Of a DNA stretch of 64,000 nt, positions 24,450 through 38,122 are shown one piece after another (within the stretch, counting starts at the first letter, position 1; each line of letters starts with the position of its first letter). Location: assembly GCF_000165425.1 (NCBI RefSeq), contig NW_001798989.1:62001-126000 (forward strand), read 5' to 3'. A program made the position numbers and the translations under genes. The stretch comes from Paramecium tetraurelia. Lineage: Eukaryota; Ciliophora; Oligohymenophorea; Peniculida; Parameciidae. The notes below the pieces were generated by a model. That model was given only the letters and a program-made list of their open reading frames with translations, had not been told where the DNA came from and ran no database searches.

Positions 24450-25228
24450 TCAAATTGGTTTTCTACAAACAGGACATTCTTAAGTCTTTGCCTTCCAAGC
24501 ATCAATACAAGCTTTGTGAAACGAATGAGTGCAATTTAAAGTCTACAAATCTGTTGTTAGTTCTAACATGCATATACTGCATTCTTCTACAGTTTCTAAA
24601 TTCTTGAATTGATTTTCTATGTAAGGTATACAGTCATCTAGATGGTCATTCAGAAAATTTCGAACTATGTGATCACCACAATATGGGCATGAAATTAATC
24701 CATACTCATCATTACATTGATGATCTGCTTACTTTGGTAAAAGGCATGCACTGCAAATTTCCAATGAAAGGTTATTTATCTTCGTGAAGTCTTACTAAAC
24801 TTCTTGAATTTTTATTAAATTAGGCTAGTTCTATTTCTAAAATTCAAAATCTTAATGAATTTTGCCTTTATTTGGAGGTGGCTTTTATTTACTATTGAAT
24901 AGGAAAGGGGGAGAAAAAGGAAAAAGCACTTACTAATTTTATTAATTCTAACAATTTTCCTCTTAATGTAATTCTTTAAGGGATTCCTTTTGTTTATCTA
25001 ACTTTCTCGTAATTATATACTAACTTTATTTCATATTTTATTTAAACTATTGGTACTCCTGATTGTTTTTACTTTTAAAAAATAAGTATGAAATTTATAC
25101 AAATTATCGTGATTTGAATTAACAAATGTAGTATGATTCCTTTTTGACGATTATTTGTTATCTTTAAGAAGATTAAGAAAATTCTAATTAAATTCTTCAT
25201 CATCCTCTACGAATTTGAAAGGTTTCAT
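24450..25228 (-). CDS. RING-H2 zinc-finger protein, 250 aa
   Basis: A 26-nt intron leaves 753 nt. The C-terminus is a complete C3H2C3 RING: CSICMLEL, then CTHSFHKACIDAWKAK and CPVCRKPI, the last residues before TGA. Upstream is another Cys/His cluster (CSACLLPK, CNDEY, CPYCGDHI, HLDDC) resembling a second zinc-binding module. The N-terminal half is Gln/Lys-rich. Likely a ubiquitin E3 ligase acting with an E2; substrate unknown. The start MKPFKFVEDDEEF follows the only ATG upstream in frame. Confidence 0.8.
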
Positions 25229-26036
25229 AATAATTATAAATAATATGATTTCAATCAATACAAATAATGATATTTAAAATTGCCATAAAAACTTTAGACC
25301 CTTTAACTAAATCCAACAGCACATAAATCTAAAATATCATAAAGTAATTCATAAAATTTTCATTTGCAAAGTAATTCTATTTTATTTTATGAAGGGCAAG
25401 CTGGAAATAAATAACGATTATAGTGTTGTCTTGAAAAAGAGATATAAATTGACCTTCTTTTAAAGTGAAGAATAGAAATCAGGAGATATTTTGTTAAATC
25501 AGTTTAAACTTGTTCCAAAAAAATAATAATTTTTATAATAACCATATAATTCTAATCTATCCTTAAAACTTCATTTTTATAATTATTTCATTTGATTTTA
25601 TTATCTGCATTAAACCATAATTTTTGTGATTATTTGCTATTTATATTTAAATTGTAGCAAATTATTGATTATATATGAGCTAAATTAAATGATTGCTTTA
25701 CAAATGAAGATATTAAGTTGGGAACTGTTATTTCTTATTAACTTTAATTGTATCAGTGGATATTAAGAAATTGGATGTTAAAATTAGCAATGAATGAAAT
25801 ATATCTATTATAGCAGAAAATACTTTACCTTTTTATTCGACCTACTAATCTACTTTAAATCTACAATAAATTCAAATGAATGAAATACTAAAGATATAAT
25901 TCTTAATATTAAGGTTACTTAAAAATAAATTAAGAATTCTATTTTATTAAATGAATTATTGTAAGTGCTCTTGAAGTTGAAATAACCAAATAAAATATTT
26001 CATAGAGTAAAATACATGTAGATAGAATAATCTTCA
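25229..26036. other. intergenic, 0.8 kb
   Basis: Plus-strand open frames here run into antisense of the next gene and break at TGA codons. I call no gene. Confidence 0.4.
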
Positions 26037-27134
26037 TCAATCACAATTATAATTAGCCAATAATTAGACAAGAGATTTAAATAATTCAGGAATAGTATTT
26101 TAAAAAATTTCTAAAAATGTTGTTTCAGTAACAATGTTTTTATCATGGGTTTGTTTTCGATTGTACATTTCTGATAAATTTCTTGCTTTTTCTTTCATCA
26201 TAGTAATGACCATTTATTTTTGAGGTCTCTGCTTTCCCCTCATCTTAGTTGAGATTGTTGTATTCATCTCAATAGTTCTTCTGATACCCTAACATCTAAG
26301 ATATTTAAAGATGATATCTGCATCTCTTTATGCTGCACCCCCAGATTTGAATAATTCAAATAGATCTCTTGTATTTAAATAGGTTTTAGACAACACGTCA
26401 TAACAACTAAACACAAGTTAGATAATTTCTATAATCGTGAATATTTGATACATTGCTAACTCATCTCCCTAATTTGGAGCAAAAACGATCGATACACTGC
26501 TTAAGTAATTGAATATGGCATCTACATTAGGTTGATTAATCTTAATATGATGGCCTAACAGCCTAATTGATTAGCAAGGTAATTGACTAACTAGGTATTA
26601 ATGATAGCATACTTATGGTTTTGTGATTTCTTAGTAGATGCTGGAACTGCAAAGCTATTTGAAAATCTCTTAGATGAAAGGACTCTCTGGATCTAATGAG
26701 AGATAACCAACTTTAGTTGTTTTTAAGCGATTCTAAAATTATCTATATTTTTAATAAGTATTCTTTCTAGATCTTAATCCTTATGAATCATGTTGACTAT
26801 TGCACATTGAATATTTTTTTATTTGTTGTTAATCTAAAGGGGAGATCTTTGGTAGTTCGTAATATTCAAAGCAATCAGACAATACTTCAATTTTTTCTTT
26901 ATTCTTAATAAGAAACCTAGGATTGTATTCCAATTCTGTTTAGCAAGCCAATTCAACATCATATTTGTTAATTGAATTGGATTCATTACATGAGTATTGA
27001 TTATCCTTTGCCTTTACTCTTGACACCATCATGCTTGAATTAAGTTGTGATCTATCTGCTCTACTTGATCTCCCAGTGACTATTTTTATTTTCTCTTCTA
27101 TGCATCTCTTGAATATATTTGATATATCGTACAT
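26037..27134 (-). CDS. hypothetical protein, 365 aa
   Basis: One frame open for 366 codons without introns, starting MYDISNIFKRCIEEK. The N-terminal 150 residues are polar. The C-terminal half looks folded and helical (for example MYQIFTIIEIIQLVFSCYDVL, and IFKYLRCQGIRRTIEMNTT followed by a basic KMRGKQRPQK). No family is recognised. Myosin ends 366 bp upstream on the same strand. Confidence 0.7.
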
Positions 27135-27500
27135 ATTTTAATTATAAATATCAATTCTAAAATAAGAACACTAAAAATAAAAACTTATTGTGAAAATTTG
27201 AAGTTAACAATTAATATTAAAATATATAAAAGGAGTCTTATTGTTTAATTATAATATAATAGGCTATTGGAGATAATGGTTGAATCAAATTTAATATCAA
27301 AATTAAAGAACAAAATTATTTACCTTATTCATTATAGCTCTAATGTAATTGATAAGTTAAAAACAATATATTTATAAATGAATTTGTTCAAATTGATAAT
27401 GAATACATGTAGATTTGAACAATCATCTGTAATTCTTATATTAAAATAGAAAACTGTCAAATGAAATTTGTGACATAAAATTTTTGAATGAAATAAACAA
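27135..27500. other. intergenic
   Basis: 366 bp AT-rich spacer between two minus-strand genes. Nothing recognisable. Confidence 0.5.
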
Positions 27501-30500
27501 TCATTATTCTATACTCTTTAGTAAAGCTTAGATTTTCTCGTTGTTCTAGATTTAATTAATAAAGTTTTTATCATTATTTGTCAATTAATCCTCAGGTTTA
27601 GACATCAAATTTAGGAATCGTTATCTAATAGCCTTTAGTTTATCAGTTTTAGTTAAAGTTTTTTAATGAGAGATGATCTCTTCCACTAAAATTTTCTTTC
27701 TCATTGCCCAATCTCTATCATCTTCAATGTAAAGCATTTCTTTCTACAATTTGAAATGATTTTTAATCTATTATTTATTGAATTGATTTGATTTTCTCAT
27801 AGAAGCTTCATATAAATAATTGCTTATGGATTAATTAAATGGGGGATCAATCGAATGAGGGTCATTGCATTCTGACCAGATCTAATTTAAGTGATTTAAG
27901 ATTTTTAAAGATTTAGGCAATTAATTCTCTGGCAATGAGATTGTATTAGCAAAAGTAACATAAGTTATTTCTATGGTTTTTGACCAAGTAGAAATTATTC
28001 TAATAGGAATCATTGAATTTAATGCGTAACTCTAATAATCATAAAAAGAATTACTAATGATACAGGCTCAAACTTTTCAGAGTGATTTAGTTTTGAATTA
28101 GTACCACATTACATGATTATACGATCATTAGTAATAATACTGGAAGTGGTTCTTCCTGCTGATACCCATAATGCTGTAATATTCAATGGTTTGGGTAAAA
28201 TCTATTGTAATTAATAATAGTTTACTTCATTTTTTAATTCAGAATTACCAAGTTGCCCTCGTTCACCCCATCCCCAAGTATAAATTTTGCTTCTAGTCTT
28301 TGCAATGACATGCTTAAAACCACAGCAAACCTACAACACCTTTTCAATGTTAATCAAACAAGGTTCATGTCTATATCGTCGATCTCCCAATCCTAGTTCT
28401 CCTTCATAGTTTTCTCCCCATGAATACAATTACCCACTCTCACACAATGTAACAATAAATTGATTTCCACATGATAACATTCTAGCTTTCTATTTGATAG
28501 GTATATGAATATTTAGATTAGTTAATGAAAATACCTTATTTTCACTTACTATGTACTTTTTGGATGACATAGTGCATTCCTTATTAACATAATGTGGTTT
28601 GTATTTTATTTATTTATATTAATCACCATATTACAATAAAGAACCATCTGCAGTAGTTACTAAGATGAAATCATCACTACAACTAATAGATTTTATTCGA
28701 ATGAAATCTGGAAAGATGTTCTTTTCAACAGTGTCAAAAGTATCCTTGTTTAAAATCAATTACCCACTGCCAAATTCAAATATGGCAGTTCCACCCAAAG
28801 TGACACATAAAGTACTCTCTTCTGTAGTGAAGTATGATTAAATAGGATGATCCTTTCTAAATTATTGAATAATAATATTAAGCAATGTTCTTGAATAAGA
28901 ATAATTTGGATTGTAACACTAATAGATATCAGAAAGTATATCAATATCAATAGGCACAGAGAACAAAGCAATCTTTGGTAATCTTGGTCTCCATTGAATG
29001 AGACATGTCTCTAATAATGGCTGAATTTCCTCATTTTCATTGTTTTCATTTGTTAATATCCATAAACTGGAAGCATCATGCTTTTACTATTAAACATTTT
29101 TTTCCCAAGGTTGTACAAATGACTCATAATTCTTTTTATCTGACATTTGTTTCTCTAGAAATTTCCTTGCAAATTTCTAAACACACCTTGCTGCTGCTCT
29201 CATTCTTTGAAACATAGTTGAAAGTAATTTCATTCTGAAATATCCTTACAATAAATAAGCAGCATCATGAGCTCTACGAAATTGACTTCTTGCTATAAAT
29301 CTTCTGATTGCTGCTTACACCTTTATAACTGAACCTTCCATTTTAATTTTCCTTCCTGCATTCTTAATTTGATGAACTTACTTCTTATTTGATTTTCTAA
29401 CTTAATTTCCTCTAAAATTCGATTATATCATAACAGCCTTTTTGATTAAGATCATTTACCAAGCATCATCAATAATTTTTTAAAATACATTTTTAATTTC
29501 CCTAATCTTCCTCTCTTATTTTGATTACACTACATACCTACCAAATTTCTGTATCTTACTAATAGCTAATTTCTTTCTTGCAATATCTCTAAGCACATTA
29601 TATCTTTCAAAGTACAATTTCAAGTATATTGCAGACTTTTCATATTTCTATTGCAATCTTCTTTCATGCAATTTTTTATACCATGCTTAAATGACTGATG
29701 CTGCCTTTACTCTTTTTCTAACTAACACCTTAAAACGAATTCTTTATGCTAAAGTACGAAGAGTCATAGCAATTCTCATCATCTTTTTCAGATGTTGATT
29801 CATCTTATAAATTTTATATGATCTTTGCAACTTAGCTGCTCTTTAATGTTTGAGAGTCACAATTTTATTATATGAATCTTCGATCATTTATAATCCTGAA
29901 GTACGAATAAATATCTTTGTCCTTCCAAATAGCACTTATTTTGAATCAATATGAGGCATGTGTTGTTTAAACATATCTAAAACTAGCTGTCTAAAATTAA
30001 GATCTGGTTTCTTTATTAATTTGCTGTAAATTTCGTTTCTTGTCATATCTGCATATTTTTTATAAAAAAATTAGTATGGTCTTCTTATACTATAAGATTC
30101 TTTTCTGACTTTTAAGGAATCTAAAACACCAAGATATCTGATTTATTTAAGAGTCATTTCAGAAAATACTTGATTAGGCTATTTACTTTCATTTGGTTTG
30201 ATGCATCGAATAAAGTGAACATCACATTAGTGCAATTCAGTCATCAATTCAATCATTTCCTTTTTTATCTTCTATGAAATACACTTTTCTTTCATTCCTT
30301 CCATAGTATACAATTACTTTAAGAGTGGATTTTTAGTTTGACTAATTAATTATATAGTTTAGGCACCCATTTCATCTTTGTTTTTTTCTCTAAATCCTGT
30401 CACAGTGTAACAAACATCCTTTGCTGTATGCACCAATATAAAAGCAGGATCACTTGGCATCTTGGGTGTCTTAACTAATGGATTCGCTTTATGAACAGTC

Positions 30501-32119
30501 CTTATTTTTTATAGAAATCCATCATCTGACGATTTTACAGAACATGATTCATCCAAAATACTGAATATTCCTCCTGGTTATTTGTCAATTAATTCAATTA
30601 CATTAGCATTATCTTAAAATTCTAATTATCCCAAATAGTCCTTTAATCCTTCCTCAATGAAAATTTTCTCTTCCTCTTTGAACACATATTGAATATAAAG
30701 TTAATGTAACTTTTCATTCGTATAATTTATCATGATCTATTCAAATCCATTTTTATCAAAAACTTCAAACCCATATATATCGAGTAACCCCACAGAGATC
30801 TTAGACTCCACCTTAGGTTTTAAGACTTTATTTAATTGAATAACTAACCAATTAAATAATCTATCATAAATATCCTTGGCCAAGGAATCTCTTGTAAATT
30901 AACATTCATCTAGTGTCAATGGCGACAATATGGTTTATTTGTTGATTACTCTTGATTTAAGAGTCAAGGCCTAAGATAGTTGCTAAGTCGATAATTCTAG
31001 TAATCGCTCTGCTAAGCTTTCATTAACTGAGGCTGGCTAAGTATCTGTTAGAGTACTATTGTCAAATTCTAGATTCCCTAAATGTAGTACTGCAAGAACT
31101 GCTTAGACTATATTTTCAAAATCAGACTGCATTCCTAAAATGGAAAAGCTTTATTCGATTTCTTTGAACATTTCAGCATCGTCAACATTCGGAATAGTAT
31201 AGGTTTTAGATGAGTTTAGATAATTAAACTCCTCCATTTTCATGGTTACTCCAAACTTATTCAATAATTCTTAGGGTAATCCCTGTAAAAAGAAATAAAA
31301 GATATGAAAATTTCTTTCATTTTTACCCTATTGATTAATTCTTGACTTCTCCATCAAGTAATTAATAATTTCAGCCCCCTTAATTTATCTAGTCTTGCCA
31401 TCAACAATAATTCTGACGTACTTTCCAAACCTTGAAGAATTATTGTTCCTCACAGTTTTGGCATTACCAAAAGCTTCTAATATGGGATTGCATCCTAAAA
31501 TTTGATCCTCTATTTTATCTTTCGAAGAACCATCTGAAGCAATTGATGTTAGTAAATTCATAGAAAATTTGGCATTCTCAGTTTTTCCAGCTCCACTCTC
31601 TCCTGATATAACTATTGCCTAATTCTTTTCATTCTCAAATAATTGTCTGTATGCTTATGCTGCTATAGCATAGACATGTGGAGGTAAATCCTTGATTGGT
31701 CGATTCTTTTTAACGATATCATCGATGTATTAATTTCTTATATCTGCACTCATCAAACCATGAATCTATTTAAATGGGTTTATGACTAGTAACGTAGGTC
31801 CTACATATGTAAATATGATATCCTTCCCAAATCTATAGATTAGATTATTGAGTAATTCTGCATCATTGAGGATTTCCATATTTACCATATCATCAAAGCC
31901 CTTGTTTCCCAAAATGGTTGGATCTGCCCTTTCTAACACTTGCGTTGGTTTGCATTGAATCTAACCACCCGATTCCAACTTGATGGTGATTAATTTTCCA
32001 TCCGTACTTATTACGACAGCAGGTGAAAACATAGGGTCCTTGTTGTCAAGATCTTGCCAACATAATGCATTTGGGATTACCCAAGACAAATCTACTTATG
32101 GTTATGATTTTTTTGCCAT
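27501..32119 (-). CDS. unconventional myosin with IQ motifs and C-terminal RCC1 repeats
   Basis: Motor domain (about residues 1-750): P-loop GESGAGKTE, switch I NNSSRFGK, switch II/relay [15 protein letters not shown], and the actin-binding-region [14 protein letters not shown] neck with several IQ-like helices follows ([34 protein letters not shown]). Then come RCC1-type blade repeats with glycine-rich strands ([16 protein letters not shown], then [13 protein letters not shown]) and a charged C-terminal helix. Short introns interrupt the gene, for example 23 nt near the 3' end. It should be an actin-based ATP-driven motor. Myosins carrying RCC1 repeats are known to me only from ciliates. The start MAKKSQPQVDLSW lies 17 bp after the MAP kinase stop. 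Confidence 0.92.
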
Positions 32120-32136
32120 ATATTTAATTATATTTA

Positions 32137-33562
<1,426 letters not shown>

Positions 33563-34596
33563 TTACTTTATAATATTAATTTTTTATTTTTTGATACAAA
33601 CTTTTTAAATCATGCATTAATATAATAAATTTTACTATAATTGGCATAAATATAAGCATTCTCCATAATTGAATGCTAATCCTTCCTCTTAATCAATCAT
33701 TAGGTGTTTAAATAAAATTAATAAAGAAAATTTTCATCATATTAGTAATAAAATTAACTAACCCTTTTATATTAGAATGATAGACTGAGTTTGATTGATT
33801 ATATTAACAAATTATTCATTTAACAACTAATACATTATAGAATTTAATAATAAATTTGTTGCTCACAATCACTCCCCTCATTTCTAATAATATTCTCATC
33901 TGTATAATGATCTTATTGACATTATGTTTTTATTTATTAACCTTTTTGTAAGGTAATTATCACCTAATTTGAGTTCGAAGGTATTTATTTTATCAAAAAT
34001 TATTTTGATTTCAAAGAATTCATTTCAAGTTGTTTCTTTGAATTATTTCAACCACTTATAATTAGTTGATAAAACCAAAGTTCATACTACTTGTTCTTTG
34101 GATTTTTATTTTCAAATTTTTACATTAAAAACTTCAATTTATACCTATTTTAAATATCGAAATATGTAGTTAGCTTTATATATATTCTCAAATTCCATTT
34201 TTTACTTTATAACATTACTATTATATACTCAAAGAAACTACCCTCTCAAAGTGAGTTTGATGGTTTATACTTTTCTTATATAATTTTTTTCAATTAGACT
34301 TTTATACAAGTTTCTTAAATATCTTTCAATTGAAACTAAGTCTATCTATTAATTATTCAATATTTATATGTAACTAAATCAACCCAAACTCTTTGAATGC
34401 AAAATTTAAATGTACAATTATCAATAGGGTAGAATCTAATTCCATCCTACTAACATATTATAACTATCCTAAAGTACTGGTTTCTATATGATATTAATAG
34501 CAATTATGATGAATTATTTAATACTGAAAATAAATTATTTCTTTTATTTTAATATACTGCATAATACAAATTTAATACAATTCACAAGCATTTTAT
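33563..34596. other. intergenic, possible gene relic on minus strand
   Basis: About 1 kb. Between roughly 33900 and 34450 one minus-strand frame stays protein-like (for example YLRNLYKSLIEKNYIRK) but is cut by several TGAs that introns do not explain. Either a decayed gene or chance in AT-rich DNA. Confidence 0.35.
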
Positions 34597-36121
34597 TCAT
34601 ATAAATTGAATGGATCTTTCTACAACAGAGAATATCTTCTATCCATATTCAGAAGTATTGATTTATTGTAGTATTTCAGGATGTCTCTTCATTATTCCAA
34701 GAACTGGAATTATATATTACTAATCTAACTATAAGAACTTCTTAAAAACATAGTTTCCAAAAGGATGTGTTGCAAAAGCTACAAATAAATAACTACAATA
34801 TTATAAGATATTTACTTGTTGTCCTAATCTGAAGCCATCATAATATTCGTAATAAATTTTATATCTTCTTATTCAATTACATCAAGAAAGACTTCTACTA
34901 CATTGCTTCCATATTTATTGTAAGATAATGTTTAGAAGTTGCTCTTAATAATTCTTAACAGTTCCATTTTTTGCTATTTAAAATTACTTTTCAATATAAA
35001 CTAAATTATGTAGTTACCAAATTCACAAATACAAAGTTACTATGATACTTCCATAATTTAGTCTAACAATGATTAACTATATTATTTTTGAAGCATAAAT
35101 TAAATTATCCTACATCCATATGTGTGTTATGACATAGAATATACAGATTGTTCTATATGTTTCTTCATATATTCGCAAAGTTTGTAATCAAAATTCTCCA
35201 AACAACTTAATAATACATAGCAACCATTGTTATCATTAATTAATTATCTGACTTATTATTTTATTTCATCCATAAATTCGATTTAAAAATGATGATCCTC
35301 ATCTTTTAAAAATTCTATCATTCTGTTTATCACTCTAGAAGCATACTGATTTTTAGATAATTCAACACAATAACCTTGGAATTGATGGAATAAACTGAAT
35401 TTCCATTATTTTTCACCTAAGTCGATTATTATCTTAAAATACCTGACAAAAATATTTTTTAAACCAAATAATTTCCAAATAAATCTTTTGATGTCTTAAT
35501 TAGGTTTTTTTCAATTGTCTCAAAGATCATAGTCCTTTGTAAAGGGGTTCCATTGTCAAAGATCTTTTGTAGATTTCTTGATGCATTCTAATTCCCACAT
35601 ATTTATTCCTAAAATAAACAAAAATCGAATACTAAACAATTTCTAAATTGATAATCGTCCTGTCTCAATTATAACTGAATTTGATTATCTTCTTATAGAG
35701 AGGGATGGCTATTAAATGTCAAATAGAAAGTTTAGGGTGGAGTAATAGGTTACATTGTTTAGTGTTTTTTAGGTGAGAATTAAAGTTACTTCAAATCATG
35801 ATAAATTTTAATGGAAGGCTTCTTCTCTTTTTATCTTTCGTTAATTCTAATTTGTAAAAAAAGTGTATATACATATAAGGTTGTGAGTTTGTGGAATTGT
35901 AAGTAAGAGTGTCATACCCATGATTTTCTCCAAGAATTTCAATTTATTCTTTGGAGTTAATCAATATAGGTTAGAACTCTTTGGCGTTCAGTGATAATTT
36001 ACTCTTTTTTCGAGTCTATTTCCTTTCATACATTTACACTTCACTTTCATCTAAGACATTATCATAATATTCACGTACCACTAAGTATTGAACCAATTAA
36101 TTGTTTTTCTTCGGGATCCAT
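34597..36121 (-). CDS. Pumilio/PUF-family RNA-binding protein
   Basis: Five introns (28, 26, 24, 26, 23 nt) leave 1398 nt, 465 residues. The C-terminal 330 residues form eight PUF repeats. The RNA-contact helices read ASRNLQ, GNYLVQ, ASRVIN, GCYVLL, GCRIIQ, GNYIIQ, GSNVVE and GNYVFK. These match PUM1 repeats 1, 2, 5, 6 and 7 at all three contact positions (SRQ, NYQ, CRQ, NYQ, SNE). Such proteins bind UGUA-type sites in 3' UTRs and repress or destabilise mRNA. The N-terminal 120 residues are polar (MDPEEKQLIGS). The start is set by the first in-frame ATG. Confidence 0.93.
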
Positions 36122-36268
36122 ATTGAGATGTTGTTTTTAAAAATAGAAAATAAGAATATTTGTTCCCTTTTATAATAATTATTTTAATATACAATTAGAC
36201 ATCAAGCCCTCTTATTTCTAGAATTCTGGTATTCAATTTAATTCCTATACTGAAATAAGCCTAACCAA

Positions 36269-37333
36269 TCAAAAGAAACCCTCTACAAACCTAACAATTT
36301 TACCTTTAAATTCTTCTACTTTATAAATACAATTAACTTTATAATTTCTCATATTCCAATCTTAATCTTTTCTTTTTCTATTAAATTAATGTGTGAAATC
36401 AGTCTTAAATACCCTCTTTTTCTCTTTAGATCTAAAACAAAAATAATAGAATTTCATTTTCTAATCAAACCAATTCATTTTCTAGTTATACAAATACATA
36501 TTTGGTGCTGTTTAGTAATATCTCATCTTGATTAATAATAGAGATTTTGGGCAATTAGAATTAAATCATAGATTGAAAAATAGGGTGTCCTTGACGAGAA
36601 ATAAAAATTATATAAATCTACGGGAGTTCCAAAAAATTCATTTACATTAAGATGTTAATATATTTGTAATGGTTTAAGGTGCTGGATACTGTATATCTTT
36701 AATACCTATCTCTTTTACTCTTCATTTTCTTCCATAAATTCAAGTTTTGCTAAACAAGAGTTAGCAATCTTGTAGCTCAATTCTTTTAAAAATTAGTATA
36801 AATGGTTATATGTGGTTACGTTCTTTGGTTTAATATCCATTTAGAGTATAATATTGTTATTTGAAATCTTACACCTTCTAAATATCATTTAAAAATGCTG
36901 TCTTTTCTCATTCTTATATTACAAAAAATACTTTAGATTACAATGACAATATTCCATACCAAAAAAACTATTGTTATAATAATACTGAACAATAAATTTT
37001 GTATCACTTATACTAGGAAAGAAGCTAATATGAAAATAGCAAGCATATTATATGTCATCCTTGATTTCTAAATGCTGTTAAAATTAGGCCATAATCATAC
37101 ATGATTATATGAATGGATTGATCAAGAATAATTGTGCATTTAAATGCATTAGCAAAACTTTCTTATTCGATTTCAATATGACTTAATAACTAGTACAATT
37201 TTGAATTTGATTCAGTTGTTTTAAGATTATTAGGAGTAAAGTGAGTTTCTAATAATGGAAGATCTTCAAAAATGATATTAAATGCCAATATTTTAGAATA
37301 AATGCTTAGGAGTGTATATATGGATGCAGACAT
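36269..37333 (-). CDS. divergent protein-kinase-like gene, exon structure unresolved
   Basis: A kinase-like core is visible: FFGMEYCHCNLKYFLQY (hinge-like MEYC) and, 45 residues on, ILQMDIKPKNV, the position of the HRDLKPEN catalytic loop with Met-Asp for Arg-Asp. The N-terminal part (MSASIYTLLSIYSK) and a basic C-terminal part (RSKEKKRVFKTDF) are open. At least two joins between frames cannot be fixed with standard short introns, so indel errors or pseudogenisation are possible. No clear DFG or APE is seen. If real, it is a ciliate-specific divergent kinase or pseudokinase. Confidence 0.45.
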
Positions 37334-37426
37334 TCTAATAATTTTAGGTGATTCGATATTGCAGTGATGAAAATAGGATTTGGCTTTTAATTGAATTGAA
37401 TTCGAAGAATAAATATATTAACATAA

Positions 37427-38111
37427 TCACACTAATCTTCTATCATTGAGCAATTTCTTTATGTAATATACTTACCATGCTGTCACTCCACAAATAGCCA
37501 CTGTTTCTATGAATGTCAGAATCATCAGTTGTTTATTTATCTTTTGTACATCAGCCAAGGCACCTTTAGATTTCAACTCATTCAATTTGGTGCTATAGAA
37601 AACGTCTCTGATTTTTTGCAAGAGTCCTTGAACTCCATTTTCAATGGGATCAATGTCATTCTACTCTATTTCTTCTAAAAAAAACGATATCAATGCAAGA
37701 TGTACCTTTGTCAGATTTAGCGACATCAATAGCGAATTGTACAACTTTTGATTCTTTTGCTCTTTTGTTTTGAAATATCAATTGATAATCTCCTTTTTCA
37801 GTGGCATTGAAACTGAAGACTGCTTCTTTTTTCATCATTTTGGCATAGATCATAGAGCCGGAAGGATCAATGACTTTAAAGTCAATGGTGTCCAGGGTGT
37901 AGATAGGAATAAAGAAAGTGCCTCTGATGTTTGTGGGAGTTTTCTTGATTGTTTCAATGAATATTTCTTCGCCTCCCTTTTCGATTTAGAATGAGATCAT
38001 ATCATCAGGTAGGAAGCCTCGCATATATTTATCCCAATCTTGCATGATGTCTTTGGTTTCCTCAATGTTGCACCAAGAGAGTGTGAAGAGACCTAATAAT
38101 ATTGGAAACAT
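37427..38111 (-). CDS. p24/emp24-family cargo receptor (GOLD domain)
   Basis: A 31-nt intron leaves 654 nt, 217 residues, typical for p24 proteins. Order: signal peptide (MFPILLGLFTLSWC), lumenal GOLD domain (SGSMIYAKMMKKEAVFSF, GDYQLIFQNK), coiled coil (IRDVFYSTKLNEL and following), one TM helix (LMILTFIETVAICGVTAW) and a short cytosolic tail with KK and RR (IKKLLNDRRLV). p24 proteins cycle between ER and Golgi in COPII/COPI vesicles. It starts only 11 bp after the stop of the upstream ANTH-like gene on the same strand. Confidence 0.92.
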
Positions 38112-38122
38112 AAATATATGAA

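Noticed and set aside
25880-26153. Plus-strand open frame with protein-like composition
   Set aside because: Its right half is antisense to the 365-residue gene and it has no start codon.
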